The translations under genes were made by a program, and so were the position numbers. The notes beneath the pieces are model-generated. The model searched no databases. It worked only from the letters and a program-made list of their open reading frames with translations, and was not told the origin of the DNA. A stretch of 64,000 bases of DNA, taken from the NCBI RefSeq assembly GCF_004345645.1, contig NZ_SLWS01000005.1, positions 744,001 to 808,000 on the forward strand, read 5' to 3'. This DNA comes from Actinocrispum wychmicini. GTDB taxonomy: Bacteria > Actinomycetota > Actinomycetes > Mycobacteriales > Pseudonocardiaceae. The stretch's first letter is position 1; each line of letters starts with the position of its first letter. Below, piece after piece: positions 17,498-25,231 of this stretch.

Positions 17498-17535
17498 TTA
17501 ACGCCGCCGAAACCTGGTCGAACCGAGAGGGACAC
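17498..17535 (+). promoter_or_regulatory. GlnR-type box upstream of nirB
   Basis: Four 5-mers with exact 6-bp gaps read TTAAC-n6-GAAAC-n6-GAACC-n6-GACAC, ending 14 bp before the nirB start. The actinobacterial GlnR consensus is gTnAC-n6-GAAAC-n6-GTnAC-n6-GAAAC. The first, second and fourth boxes match well and the third poorly. The spacing and place suggest nitrogen-responsive activation of nirBD separately from the upstream operon. Confidence 0.6.
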
Positions 17536-17549
17536 GGCGTCACCGCAGC

Positions 17550-20045
17550 ATGGACGCCATGACTCGGACACTGGTCGTCGTCGGCCACGGCATGGTGGGC
17601 CATCGGCTCGTGCAGGCGGTGCGCGACCGGGATCTCGACCGGGTGTGGCACATCGAAGTCCTGGCCGAGGAGCCGCGCCCGGCGTACGACCGGGTCGCCC
17701 TCTCGTCCTATGTGGACACGTGGGAGCCGGCGAACCTGACGTTGCCCGAGGTGGACGGCGTGTCACTGGGTTTGGGCGATCCTGCGACGGCAGTTGATCG
17801 GCGGGCCAGGGTGGTGACGACCCAGTCCGGTCGGCAGGTCACGTACGACGCGTTGGTGCTGGCGACGGGCTCGTATCCGTTCGTGCCGCCGATTCCCGGG
17901 CGGGACCTGCCGGGTTGCTTCGTATACCGGACGATCGACGACCTGGACCGGATCCGGGCGGCTGTCGGTGGGCGCGGCGTGGGCCGGCGGGCCGGCATGG
18001 TTCTCGGTGGTGGCCTGCTCGGGTTGGAGGCGGCCAATGCGTTGCGCGGCATGGGAGTCTCGCCGCACGTGGTTGAGATGGCGCCCCGGCTGATGCCGAT
18101 CCAGGTCGACGAGGGCGGCGCCGGGCTGCTCAAGAACCTGGTGCGGAAACTGGACCTGACTGTCCATACAGGAACGTCCGCCGAGGCCATCGAGCGGGAT
18201 GGCGACCGGCTTGTCGCCAAACTGACCAACGGCGTCGAGCTCGACCTGGACGTGGTGGTCTTCTCCGCGGGCATCCGGCCACGCGACGACCTGGCGCGCC
18301 AAGCCGGGCTGGCGGTCGGCACCCGCGGTGGGGTGGTCGTTGACGAGGGCTGCCGGACCGAGGACGAGCACGTCTACGCGATCGGTGAGTGCGCCTGCCT
18401 GGACGGCATGGTGCACGGCCTGGTGGCGCCCGGGTACGCGATGGCGGAGGTGGTGGCGGACCGGCTGCTCGGCGGGACGGCGACGGTCCCGGGCGCGGAC
18501 ACGTCCACCAAACTCAAGCTCCTCGGTGTGGACGTGGCCAGCTTCGGCGACGCGCACGGCGCCACCGAAGGCGCCCTTGAAGTGGTGTTCAACGACGCGG
18601 TTGCCGGAACCTATGCCAAGGTTGTGGTGTCGGACGACGCCAAGACCCTGCTGGGCGGCGTTCTGGTGGGCGACGCGAGCGCGTACACCATGTTGCGGCC
18701 GATGGTCGGGCGTCCACTGCCCGGCGACCCGGCGTCTCTGATCGCGCCTGCCGGTGGCGGTGTGGCGTTGGGCGCGTTGCCGGACGACGCCCAGGTGTGT
18801 TCTTGTCATGCGGTGACGAAAGCGACGATCAACGCGGCCGTCATCGAGGGCTGCACGGACGTTCCCGCTTTGAAGGCATGCACGAAAGCCGGCACGGGCT
18901 GCGGATCGTGCGTGCCCATGCTGAAGCAGTTGCTCGCCGAGGCCGGTGTCGAGCAGTCGAAGGCGTTGTGTGAGCACTTCGCACAGAGCCGAGCCGAGCT
19001 GTTCGAGATCGTCCAGGCGAGCGAGATCAGGACGTTCAGCGCGCTGATCGCCAAGTGCGGCAAGGGAACCGGCTGCGACATCTGCAAACCCGCGGTGGCG
19101 TCCATGCTGGCTTCCCTGGGCAACGGGCACATCCTGGACGGCGAACAGGCGTCGTTGCAGGACACGAACGACCACTTCCTGGCCAACCTGCAACGAAACG
19201 GGACGTACTCGGTGGTGCCGCGGATCCCCGGCGGCGAGATCACGCCGGCGAAGCTGATGGCGATCGCCGAGGTCGCCAGGGATTTCCAGCTGTACACGAA
19301 GATCACTGGCGGGCAGCGGATCGACCTGTTCGGCGCGACGGTCGACCAGTTGCCGTTGATCTGGCGACGACTCGTGGACGCCGGGATGGAATCCGGTCAC
19401 GCTTATGGAAAGGCGTTGCGAACAGTCAAATCCTGCGTTGGAACGACATGGTGCCGTTATGGCGTGCAGGATTCCGTCGCGTTGGCGATTCGACTGGAAC
19501 TGAGGTATCGCGGCCTGCGGTCGCCGCACAAGCTGAAGTCGGCGGTGTCGGGGTGTGCGCGGGAATGTGCCGAGGCCCGGAGCAAGGACTTCGGCGTCAT
19601 CGCGACCGAACACGGCTGGAACCTGTACGTCGGTGGGAACGGCGGGTTCAAGCCCCGGCACGCCGACCTGCTGGTGTCCGATGTGGACACCGAGACGCTG
19701 GTTCGGCTGATCGACCGGTTCCTGGTGTTCTACATCCGCACGGCCGACCGGTTGCAGCGGACCGCCGGGTGGATCGAGGGGATGGACGGCAGGCTCGACC
19801 ACCTGCGGGACGTGGTCGTGCACGACAGCCTCGGGATCTGCGTCGACCTGGAAGCCGCCATGGCCGGCCACGTCGAGTCCTATTCGGACGAATGGCGTGG
19901 GGTGTTGGAGGACCCGGAGAAGCTGGCCCGGTTCAGCTCGTTCGTGAACGCGCCCGGGATGCCCGATCCCACAGTGACCTTCCGGGAGGAACGTGGGCAG
20001 CGGGTGCCCGTGCCGTTGGGGATCCCCGAGGTGGTGGCGCGATGA
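17550..20045 (+). CDS. nirB: NAD(P)H nitrite reductase large subunit (siroheme)
   Basis: This 831-residue enzyme reduces nitrite to ammonium with six electrons from NAD(P)H. The order is an FAD domain (VVVGHGMVGHRLVQA), an NAD domain (GMVLGGGLLGLEAANA), BFD-type 2Fe-2S modules (CSCHAVTK and GCGSC, then a second Cys pair in GTGCDICKP), a ferredoxin-like repeat and the siroheme/4Fe-4S domain. The last shows CVGTTWCRYG and SGCARECAEAR, giving the C-x5-C...C-x3-C cluster ligands. The start is ATG 17550 or ATG 17559. A GlnR-type box lies directly upstream. The nirD start overlaps its stop. It corresponds to nasB in the Amycolatopsis naming. Confidence 0.95.
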   Translation: MDAMTRTLVVVGHGMVGHRLVQAVRDRDLDRVWHIEVLAEEPRPAYDRVALSSYVDTWEPANLTLPEVDGVSLGLGDPATAVDRRARVVTTQSGRQVTYDALVLATGSYPFVPPIPGRDLPGCFVYRTIDDLDRIRAAVGGRGVGRRAGMVLGGGLLGLEAANALRGMGVSPHVVEMAPRLMPIQVDEGGAGLLKNLVRKLDLTVHTGTSAEAIERDGDRLVAKLTNGVELDLDVVVFSAGIRPRDDLARQAGLAVGTRGGVVVDEGCRTEDEHVYAIGECACLDGMVHGLVAPGYAMAEVVADRLLGGTATVPGADTSTKLKLLGVDVASFGDAHGATEGALEVVFNDAVAGTYAKVVVSDDAKTLLGGVLVGDASAYTMLRPMVGRPLPGDPASLIAPAGGGVALGALPDDAQVCSCHAVTKATINAAVIEGCTDVPALKACTKAGTGCGSCVPMLKQLLAEAGVEQSKALCEHFAQSRAELFEIVQASEIRTFSALIAKCGKGTGCDICKPAVASMLASLGNGHILDGEQASLQDTNDHFLANLQRNGTYSVVPRIPGGEITPAKLMAIAEVARDFQLYTKITGGQRIDLFGATVDQLPLIWRRLVDAGMESGHAYGKALRTVKSCVGTTWCRYGVQDSVALAIRLELRYRGLRSPHKLKSAVSGCARECAEARSKDFGVIATEHGWNLYVGGNGGFKPRHADLLVSDVDTETLVRLIDRFLVFYIRTADRLQRTAGWIEGMDGRLDHLRDVVVHDSLGICVDLEAAMAGHVESYSDEWRGVLEDPEKLARFSSFVNAPGMPDPTVTFREERGQRVPVPLGIPEVVAR

Positions 20046-20362
20046 CCGTGATCTGCCCGTTCGACCGGCTGCTGCCCAACCGCGGGGTGGCCGCGTTGTT
20101 GCCTGGGAACGTGCAGGTCGCGGTGTTCCGCACCGGCGACGGCCGGGTGTACGCACTGTCCAATATAGACCCATTTTCGCACGCGGCCGTCCTGTCGCGG
20201 GGTATCGTCGGCGATCGAGGAGGAGTGCCTGTGGCCGTGTCCCCGTTGTACAAGAACGCTTTTGACCTGCGTACCGGCGTGTGCGTGGACGACCCGGACG
20301 TGTCGGTCGACGTCTACCCGGTCACCGTCGACGCCGGCATGGTCCTGGTGGGAGCGCCGTGA
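20042..20362 (+). CDS. nirD: Nitrite reductase small subunit
   Basis: This 106-residue Rieske-like fold protein pairs with NirB. It begins MTVICPFDRLLPNRGVAALL and includes the family segment YALSNIDPFSHAAVLSRGIV. Like other NirD proteins it lacks the Cys/His ligands of a true Rieske cluster, so it is structural rather than electron-carrying. The ATG at 20042 overlaps the nirB stop (ATGA), and its own stop overlaps the GTG of the next gene, so expression is coupled. Confidence 0.93.
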   Translation: MTVICPFDRLLPNRGVAALLPGNVQVAVFRTGDGRVYALSNIDPFSHAAVLSRGIVGDRGGVPVAVSPLYKNAFDLRTGVCVDDPDVSVDVYPVTVDAGMVLVGAP

Positions 20363-21495
20363 CCTTGGTGCTCGACGTGGAAGTGCCACCCCTGGCCGGG
20401 TTCACGGTCGGAGTGACAGCCGCGCGCCGCGCTGACGAACTCACCGCGTTGCTGGAACGTCGTGGTGCCACGGTTGTGCACGGGCCGGCCATCCGGATCG
20501 TGCCGGTGCCGGACGACGCCGAGTTGCAGGCCGCGACCTCGTCGCTGATCGCGCACCCGGTGGACTACGTGGTGGTCACGACCGGGATCGGGTTCCGTGG
20601 CTGGGTCGAAGCGGCCGAGGGCTGGGGTCTCGGGCCGGACCTGCTTGGTGTCGTCGGCAAGGCGTCGGTGTTCGCCCGAGGGCCCAAGGCGAAGGGCGCG
20701 GTCCGGGCGGCCGGGCTGGTGGAGAGCTGGTCTCCCGAGTCGGAGAGCAACTCGGAGATGCTTCGGCAGCTGCTCCAGATCGGGGTTTCCGGCCGGCGTG
20801 TCGCGGTGCAGTTGCACGGGGAACCGTTGCCGGGGTTCGTTTCGGCGTTGCGCCAGGCGGGCGCGGACGTCGTGGAACTCCCCGTCTACCGGTGGACGGC
20901 TCCGATCGACGAGGGGCCGTTGGAACGTCTGATCGAATCGGTGTTGGCCGGTTCGGTCGACGCGTTGACGTTCACCAGCGCGCCCGCGGTGGCCAGCGTC
21001 CTGGCCACCGCGCGACGCTTGGGCCGTTACGACGCTTTGGTTTCGGTGCTGCGGGGGCGTGTTGTGGCGGTGTGCGTCGGGTCGATCACGGCTGGGCCGC
21101 TGGTGGCCGCCGGAGTTCCCGTCGTGCGGCCGGAACGGGCGCGGATCGGCGCGTTGGCCCGAACTGTCGCCGTGGAGTTGCCCGCTCGGGCGACTCGGCT
21201 GTCGGTGGGCACGTGCCGGCTTGAGGTGCGCGGCCAGGGTGTTGTCGTCGACGGCGTGCTTCGTGGGGTTTCACCCGCGCCGATGGCGGTGTTGCGTGCG
21301 TTGACCGCGACACCGGGGAAGGTGTTGTCGCGTCCGGCGTTGATCGGGGTGCTGCGGCGGCATTCCGGGCGGGACGAGAACGTTGACGCGCACGCCGTGG
21401 AGACCGCCATCGCGCGGTTGCGGTCCGCGCTTGGCGACTCCTCCCTGGTGCAGACCGTGGTGAAGCGGGGCTATCGGCTGGCGATACCGGCATGA
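20359..21495 (+). CDS. Uroporphyrinogen-III synthase fused to OmpR-type winged helix
   Basis: This 378-residue protein has a HemD-like N-terminal two-domain region (about 1-265) with segments FTVGVTAARRADELTALLE, DYVVVTTGIGF and ALTFTSAPAV. A C-terminal DNA-binding winged helix (about 280-378) reads APMAVLRALTATPGKVLSRPAL and ends VQTVVKRGYRLAIPA, as in OmpR-family regulators. The GTG at 20359 overlaps the nirD stop. The same fusion (Rv0260c) lies beside nitrate/nitrite genes in M. tuberculosis. It may make uroporphyrinogen III for siroheme, act as a regulator of the cluster, or both. The sequence cannot separate these. Confidence 0.85.
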   Translation: MTLVLDVEVPPLAGFTVGVTAARRADELTALLERRGATVVHGPAIRIVPVPDDAELQAATSSLIAHPVDYVVVTTGIGFRGWVEAAEGWGLGPDLLGVVGKASVFARGPKAKGAVRAAGLVESWSPESESNSEMLRQLLQIGVSGRRVAVQLHGEPLPGFVSALRQAGADVVELPVYRWTAPIDEGPLERLIESVLAGSVDALTFTSAPAVASVLATARRLGRYDALVSVLRGRVVAVCVGSITAGPLVAAGVPVVRPERARIGALARTVAVELPARATRLSVGTCRLEVRGQGVVVDGVLRGVSPAPMAVLRALTATPGKVLSRPALIGVLRRHSGRDENVDAHAVETAIARLRSALGDSSLVQTVVKRGYRLAIPA

Positions 21496-22175
21496 CGCTT
21501 GTGCTAGCGGCACACGGCACGCGCGACTCGGCTGGCAGCAGGGTCGTCCACGATCTGGCCCGACGGGTTCGCGATCGACTGTCCGGTGTGGACGTTCGGG
21601 TGGCGTTCGCGGACGTCCGGTCGCCGAGCGTGGCCGAGGTGGTGGCGTCGGTCGCCGGACCTGTAGTCGTCGTACCGGCGTTCCTCGCCGCCGGATACCA
21701 CGTGCGGGTGGACATTCCGGCCCAGGTACTGCGGTCCGGGCACTCTCAGGTGACGTTCACCGAGCCGCTCGGGCCGTCTTCCGCGCTGGTCGCGGCGATG
21801 CACGAGCGGCTCGTCGAGGCCGGCTGGCGGAACTCGCCCCTGGTGCTGGCCGCGGCCGGGTCCTCCGATCCACGCGCCCTGGCGGACGTTCGGACGGCGG
21901 CCCGGCTGCTTGCCTCAAGTACGTCCGTGCCGGTGCGGATCGGGTACCTGGCCACAGCCCGGCCACTCGTCGCGGATGTCTTGTGCGACAACGACTTCGT
22001 GGCGTCCTGGTTGCTGGCGCCCGGGGTGTTCCACCGGATGGTGCGGGACCTGACCGGGCGGGTGTCCGAGCCGATCGGGGCGCACCCGAACGTGGTGGAC
22101 TTGGTGGTCCGGCGCTACAAGTCGTCGAACAGTCCAGGCGGGCCGGTGTCCGGGCGGACCGCGTCCCAACGGTAG
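21492..22175 (+). CDS. CbiX/SirB-type sirohydrochlorin chelatase
   Basis: This 227-residue protein begins MTLVLAAHGTRDSAGSRVV, with the chelatase His in AAHGTRD and the second conserved His in FLAAGYHVRVDIP. It inserts Fe2+ (or Co2+) into sirohydrochlorin, the last step to siroheme needed by NirB. The ATG at 21492 overlaps the preceding stop (ATGA), making it the last gene of nirB-nirD-hemD-cbiX. It corresponds to Rv0259c. Its last 20 codons overlap the convergent alkyltransferase-like gene, so the C-terminal tail is constrained on both strands. Confidence 0.87.
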   Translation: MTLVLAAHGTRDSAGSRVVHDLARRVRDRLSGVDVRVAFADVRSPSVAEVVASVAGPVVVVPAFLAAGYHVRVDIPAQVLRSGHSQVTFTEPLGPSSALVAAMHERLVEAGWRNSPLVLAAAGSSDPRALADVRTAARLLASSTSVPVRIGYLATARPLVADVLCDNDFVASWLLAPGVFHRMVRDLTGRVSEPIGAHPNVVDLVVRRYKSSNSPGGPVSGRTASQR

Positions 22176-22444
22176 GTCCGCATGTTGACCTTGTTCTCGT
22201 CGGCCAGCACACCTTCCGCCCGCAACAACTCCAGCTGCTCGTGCTGCAGATGCGGGGCAGGGGTGCCGTCGGCGCGCAGGACGCGGTGCCAGGGCAGGTC
22301 GTGGCCGTCCTCGGCGAGGATCCGGCCGACCAGCCGTGGCGACGGGGCCTTGGCCAATTCCGCGATGTCGCCGTACGACGCCACGCTGCCAGCCGGGATG
22401 CTCTTGATGAGCTCGCGGACCTTCTCGTGAAGTTGCTCGTCCAT
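22115..22444 (-). CDS. Alkyltransferase-like (ATL) protein
   Basis: This 109-residue protein has only the DNA-binding domain of O6-alkylguanine transferases. The active-site motif PCHRV is replaced by PWHRV (residues about 51-55), so the acceptor Cys is Trp. This is the defining change of ATL proteins, which bind O6-alkylguanine and hand it to nucleotide excision repair. The helix-turn-helix Arg and Tyr segment (SVASYGDIAELA, RLVGRIL) is kept. The start overlaps the stop of the LuxR regulator upstream. It matches the Rv3204 position. Confidence 0.88.
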   Translation of the reverse strand: MDEQLHEKVRELIKSIPAGSVASYGDIAELAKAPSPRLVGRILAEDGHDLPWHRVLRADGTPAPHLQHEQLELLRAEGVLADENKVNMRTYRWDAVRPDTGPPGLFDDL

Positions 22445-23091
22445 CACTTTGTGTCGTTCAGGTAGGCGAGGACCGCGAGCACCCGGCGGTTGTCGTCCTC
22501 GGACGGCGGGAGCTGCAGCTTCGCGAAGATGTTGTTGGTGTGCTTGCTGACGGCCTTCTCGGTGACGAACATCCGGGCCGCGATCGCCGCGTTCGACCGT
22601 CCCTCGGCCATCAGACCGAGCACCTCACGTTCCCTTGGTGTCAGCGAGCCGACCTCGTCGCGTTCCCGGCGGGCCAGCAGCTGGGAGATCACCTCGGGGT
22701 CCATGGCGGTTCCGCCGCCCGCGACCCGGCGGACCGCGTCGATGAACTGGGCCACATCCGACACCCGGTCCTTCAGCAGGTAGCCGACCCCGCCGCCGCG
22801 GTCGGACAGCAGTTCGCGGGCGTACAGCTGCTCGACGTACTGCGAAAGCACCAGGATCGGCAGGCCAGGGACCTGGGCGCGGGCCTCGATGGCGGCTTTG
22901 AGGCCCTCGTCGGTGAACGTCGGCGGCATGCGCACGTCCACCACGGCCACATCCGGCTTGTGCGTGACCAGGGCGCGCAGCAGGGCGGGCCCGTTGTCGA
23001 CCGCCTCGACCACATCGAAGTCGTACGCGGCCAGCATCCTGATCAGGCCGTCCCGCAGCAGGACGAGGTCTTCCCCGAGAACCACACGCAC
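22444..23091 (-). CDS. NarL/LuxR-family response regulator, no kinase nearby
   Basis: This 215-residue regulator has an N-terminal receiver (residues 1-120) with the acidic pair GED, the phosphoacceptor in PDVAVVDVRMPP (Asp near 52), Ser in VLSQ and Lys in YLLKDRV. The C-terminal LuxR HTH is LTPREREVLGLMAEGRSNAAIA with VTEKAVSKHTNNIF. The start is GTG 23091, 10 bp after the hydrolase stop. It overlaps the ATL start at its end. No histidine kinase is encoded in the vicinity, so it is an orphan. A sensor elsewhere must phosphorylate it if phosphorylation is used. Confidence 0.92.
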   Translation of the reverse strand: MRVVLGEDLVLLRDGLIRMLAAYDFDVVEAVDNGPALLRALVTHKPDVAVVDVRMPPTFTDEGLKAAIEARAQVPGLPILVLSQYVEQLYARELLSDRGGGVGYLLKDRVSDVAQFIDAVRRVAGGGTAMDPEVISQLLARRERDEVGSLTPREREVLGLMAEGRSNAAIAARMFVTEKAVSKHTNNIFAKLQLPPSEDDNRRVLAVLAYLNDTK

Positions 23092-23100
23092 AGCAGCACC

Positions 23101-23889
23101 CTACCGGCCGACGAACCGCGTGATCAGGTCGGCGGTTTCCACCGGGCGTTCGAAGGACACCATCGGCCCGGAGTCCAACTCGACGACGTCCACCATGTCC
23201 CGCATCGTGATCTTGCACGCCTGGATGAAAGCCGGCCGCACGAACTGCGACCGGGACGCCTTCACCAGCAAAGTAGGCGTGGTCGGCGGCGGCAGTTGCG
23301 CGGCCCGGCACATCTCACTCCACGCCGTCGTGGTCACCGCGTAGCTCGCCTTCGGCAGCCACCGCCCACTGGTCTGCGCGAAGTTCCCGGCCAGCTCCTC
23401 CTCGACGTCGCGCAGGCTCACCCCCGGCCACTCCGCCCGCTGCCAGGCGCCCGCCTGCTCGATCGACGCGAACACCCGCGGCCACGGCGGCATGGTGTCC
23501 CGCACGAACCGCGGGTCCAGCCCGATCGCCGGCTCCAACAACACCAACTTCGTGACCCGCTGCGGCGCCAACCTCGCCAGGTGGATCGCGGCGGCGGCCC
23601 CGAACCCGTGCCCGACCACCGACAACCCACTCACCGCCAGGCTGTCCAACACGGACAGCAGGTCGGCGGCATGCTGTTCAAGTGTCCACGGCGGAAGGTC
23701 CGTCGACTCCCCATGCCCCCTCAGGTCCGGCGCGACCACGCGGTACCCCAGGAGAAACTCCTCGGCCAGCCGTTTCCACCGCCCGCCATGCCCACCAAGG
23801 CCATGCACCGCGAGCACAGGACGGCCCTTGTCAGGACCGAAAACGCGCACATGCAAAGCTGGAGGCACCCGGCCATGATTGCATTCCAT
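23101..23889 (-). CDS. Alpha/beta-hydrolase fold protein lacking catalytic Ser and His
   Basis: This 262-residue protein has a clear alpha/beta-hydrolase outline: VLAVHGLGGHGGRWKRLAEE, VVAPDLRGHGES and a nucleophile elbow. The elbow reads VVGHGFGAAAAI, with Gly where the Ser of GHSxG should be. The usual GSGHMV-x-x-E-x-P near the C-terminus reads DSGPMVSFERP, with Pro for His. The codons GGG and CCG are unambiguous on the DNA. It is therefore probably a non-catalytic binding protein or pseudo-enzyme. It occupies the Rv3203 (lipV) position. It is the first gene of a three-gene operon with the LuxR regulator and the ATL protein. Confidence 0.8.
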   Translation of the reverse strand: MECNHGRVPPALHVRVFGPDKGRPVLAVHGLGGHGGRWKRLAEEFLLGYRVVAPDLRGHGESTDLPPWTLEQHAADLLSVLDSLAVSGLSVVGHGFGAAAAIHLARLAPQRVTKLVLLEPAIGLDPRFVRDTMPPWPRVFASIEQAGAWQRAEWPGVSLRDVEEELAGNFAQTSGRWLPKASYAVTTTAWSEMCRAAQLPPPTTPTLLVKASRSQFVRPAFIQACKITMRDMVDVVELDSGPMVSFERPVETADLITRFVGR

Positions 23890-23969
23890 CCCCCTGACCT
23901 GCCGTAACCGACCCGGATAACGTGCGTCACGTACCGCCGGGGCCGGTTGAGCCGTCGTGACTGGTCTTG

Positions 23970-25160
23970 ATGGAGTCTTTCCAGGCGACCTGGTCTCCGG
24001 CAGCCTGTGCCGAGATGACTGAGACTGCTGGCGGCCGGTGGGTGTCGCGGTTGGCCCGCCGAATGGGCCATCGACTGGACTTGGCGTTCTTCACCGAGAA
24101 CGTCGGTAAGCCGTTGAGCCGGCCGGGGTGGTCAGTGGCCCGCGTCGGCCTGCTTGTCGTGTCGCTCGTGCTTTTCGCTGTCGTCCTCGGGTGTGTCGGG
24201 CTGGGGTTGTGGTGGGTGGTCGCGGACTTTCCCAGTTGGCTGCTGGTTCCCGGGCTGTTGATGATGCTGCTTGGGTGGGCGTTGCTGCCGCGGCTCGGGC
24301 GTGTCGACGAGTGGGGCGCGGTCGCGCCGGCGGACGCACCACGGTTGCGCGCGCTGGTCGACTCAGTGTGCGCCGCGGTCGAATGTGCCGTGCCTGACGT
24401 TGTCATCGTGGACTCCAGATTCAACGCGTCCGCCGGTGTCGTCGGCTGGCGGCGACGCAAGGTGCTCCGGATCGGGCTGCCGCTGTGGGGCGCGCTGGAG
24501 CCTGCGGAACGCGTGGCGCTGCTCGGCCACGAGGTCGGCCACTTCGTCAACAACGACCCGATCCGCGGCCTGCTCACCCGGCCCGCGCTCACCGTCTTCG
24601 GGCCGCTCGCGGAGGCTGTGCGTCCACACCCGGACATGGCGAACGCCGGGTACGCGCTGGACTTCGTGATCAAGGCCGTGTTGATCGTGGTCTCGCCGGT
24701 CCTGTGGGCGGTCTCATGGGCGTTGTCCGCCATCCACCTTGGCCTGCTGGCCGTCGCATCCCGTGACCATCAGCGGGCCGAATACGCTGCTGACGTGCTC
24801 GCCGCGCGCGTGGCCGGCACGGATGGCGTCGTCGGTCTGGTGGACACGCTCGTGATGGGTGAGTCGATCGTCATGGCGATCCGGGGTGCGGAGCTGTCAG
24901 CTGAGCCGGGAGCGGCATCGTGGCGGGTAGCCGCCACGCGGGTCAGGCAGGGCGCGGACGTGAAGGTCGCGCGTCAGGTGTCGGTCCGCGAGGACGCGTC
25001 CTTGTGGTCGTCGCATCCGCCCGCTGGTTACCGGGCCCGGATGATCGAGGCACTGCCGGCTCACGAGGCGCTGGTCACCCTGTCCGAGGAGGACTTGGCG
25101 GCGATCGATCGTGAGGTGGCCGCCTGGTACAAGCGCGCCGGCCGCGACATCAGCACGTAA
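23970..25160 (+). CDS. M48-family membrane zinc peptidase
   Basis: This 396-residue integral membrane peptidase of the HtpX/Ste24 type has two N-terminal hydrophobic segments (VGLLVVSLVLFAVVLGCVGL and LLVPGLLMMLLGWALL). They precede the zinc motif LLGHEVGHFVNNDP near residue 190. Another membrane pair follows, then the third ligand in HQRAEYAADVLAARVAG. HPPAGYRARMIEALP near the C-terminus matches the substrate-groove segment of the family. The start is ATG 23970; ATG 24018 is an alternative. It is monocistronic. It probably degrades misfolded membrane proteins. Confidence 0.88.
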   Translation: MESFQATWSPAACAEMTETAGGRWVSRLARRMGHRLDLAFFTENVGKPLSRPGWSVARVGLLVVSLVLFAVVLGCVGLGLWWVVADFPSWLLVPGLLMMLLGWALLPRLGRVDEWGAVAPADAPRLRALVDSVCAAVECAVPDVVIVDSRFNASAGVVGWRRRKVLRIGLPLWGALEPAERVALLGHEVGHFVNNDPIRGLLTRPALTVFGPLAEAVRPHPDMANAGYALDFVIKAVLIVVSPVLWAVSWALSAIHLGLLAVASRDHQRAEYAADVLAARVAGTDGVVGLVDTLVMGESIVMAIRGAELSAEPGAASWRVAATRVRQGADVKVARQVSVREDASLWSSHPPAGYRARMIEALPAHEALVTLSEEDLAAIDREVAAWYKRAGRDIST

Positions 25161-25231
25161 CCGCGTGATCAACTTGCTGGTCAGCGGGGTGTCGGTGCGG
25201 CGGTGTCGGTGGGGCGTGCTTCGATCGGGGC

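Noticed and set aside
17763..20174. An open frame of about 800 codons on the minus strand opposite nirB
   Set aside because: It is antisense to a complete NirB with all domains. The predicted product is His/Arg/Gln-rich with no motif. It reflects GC-rich third positions.
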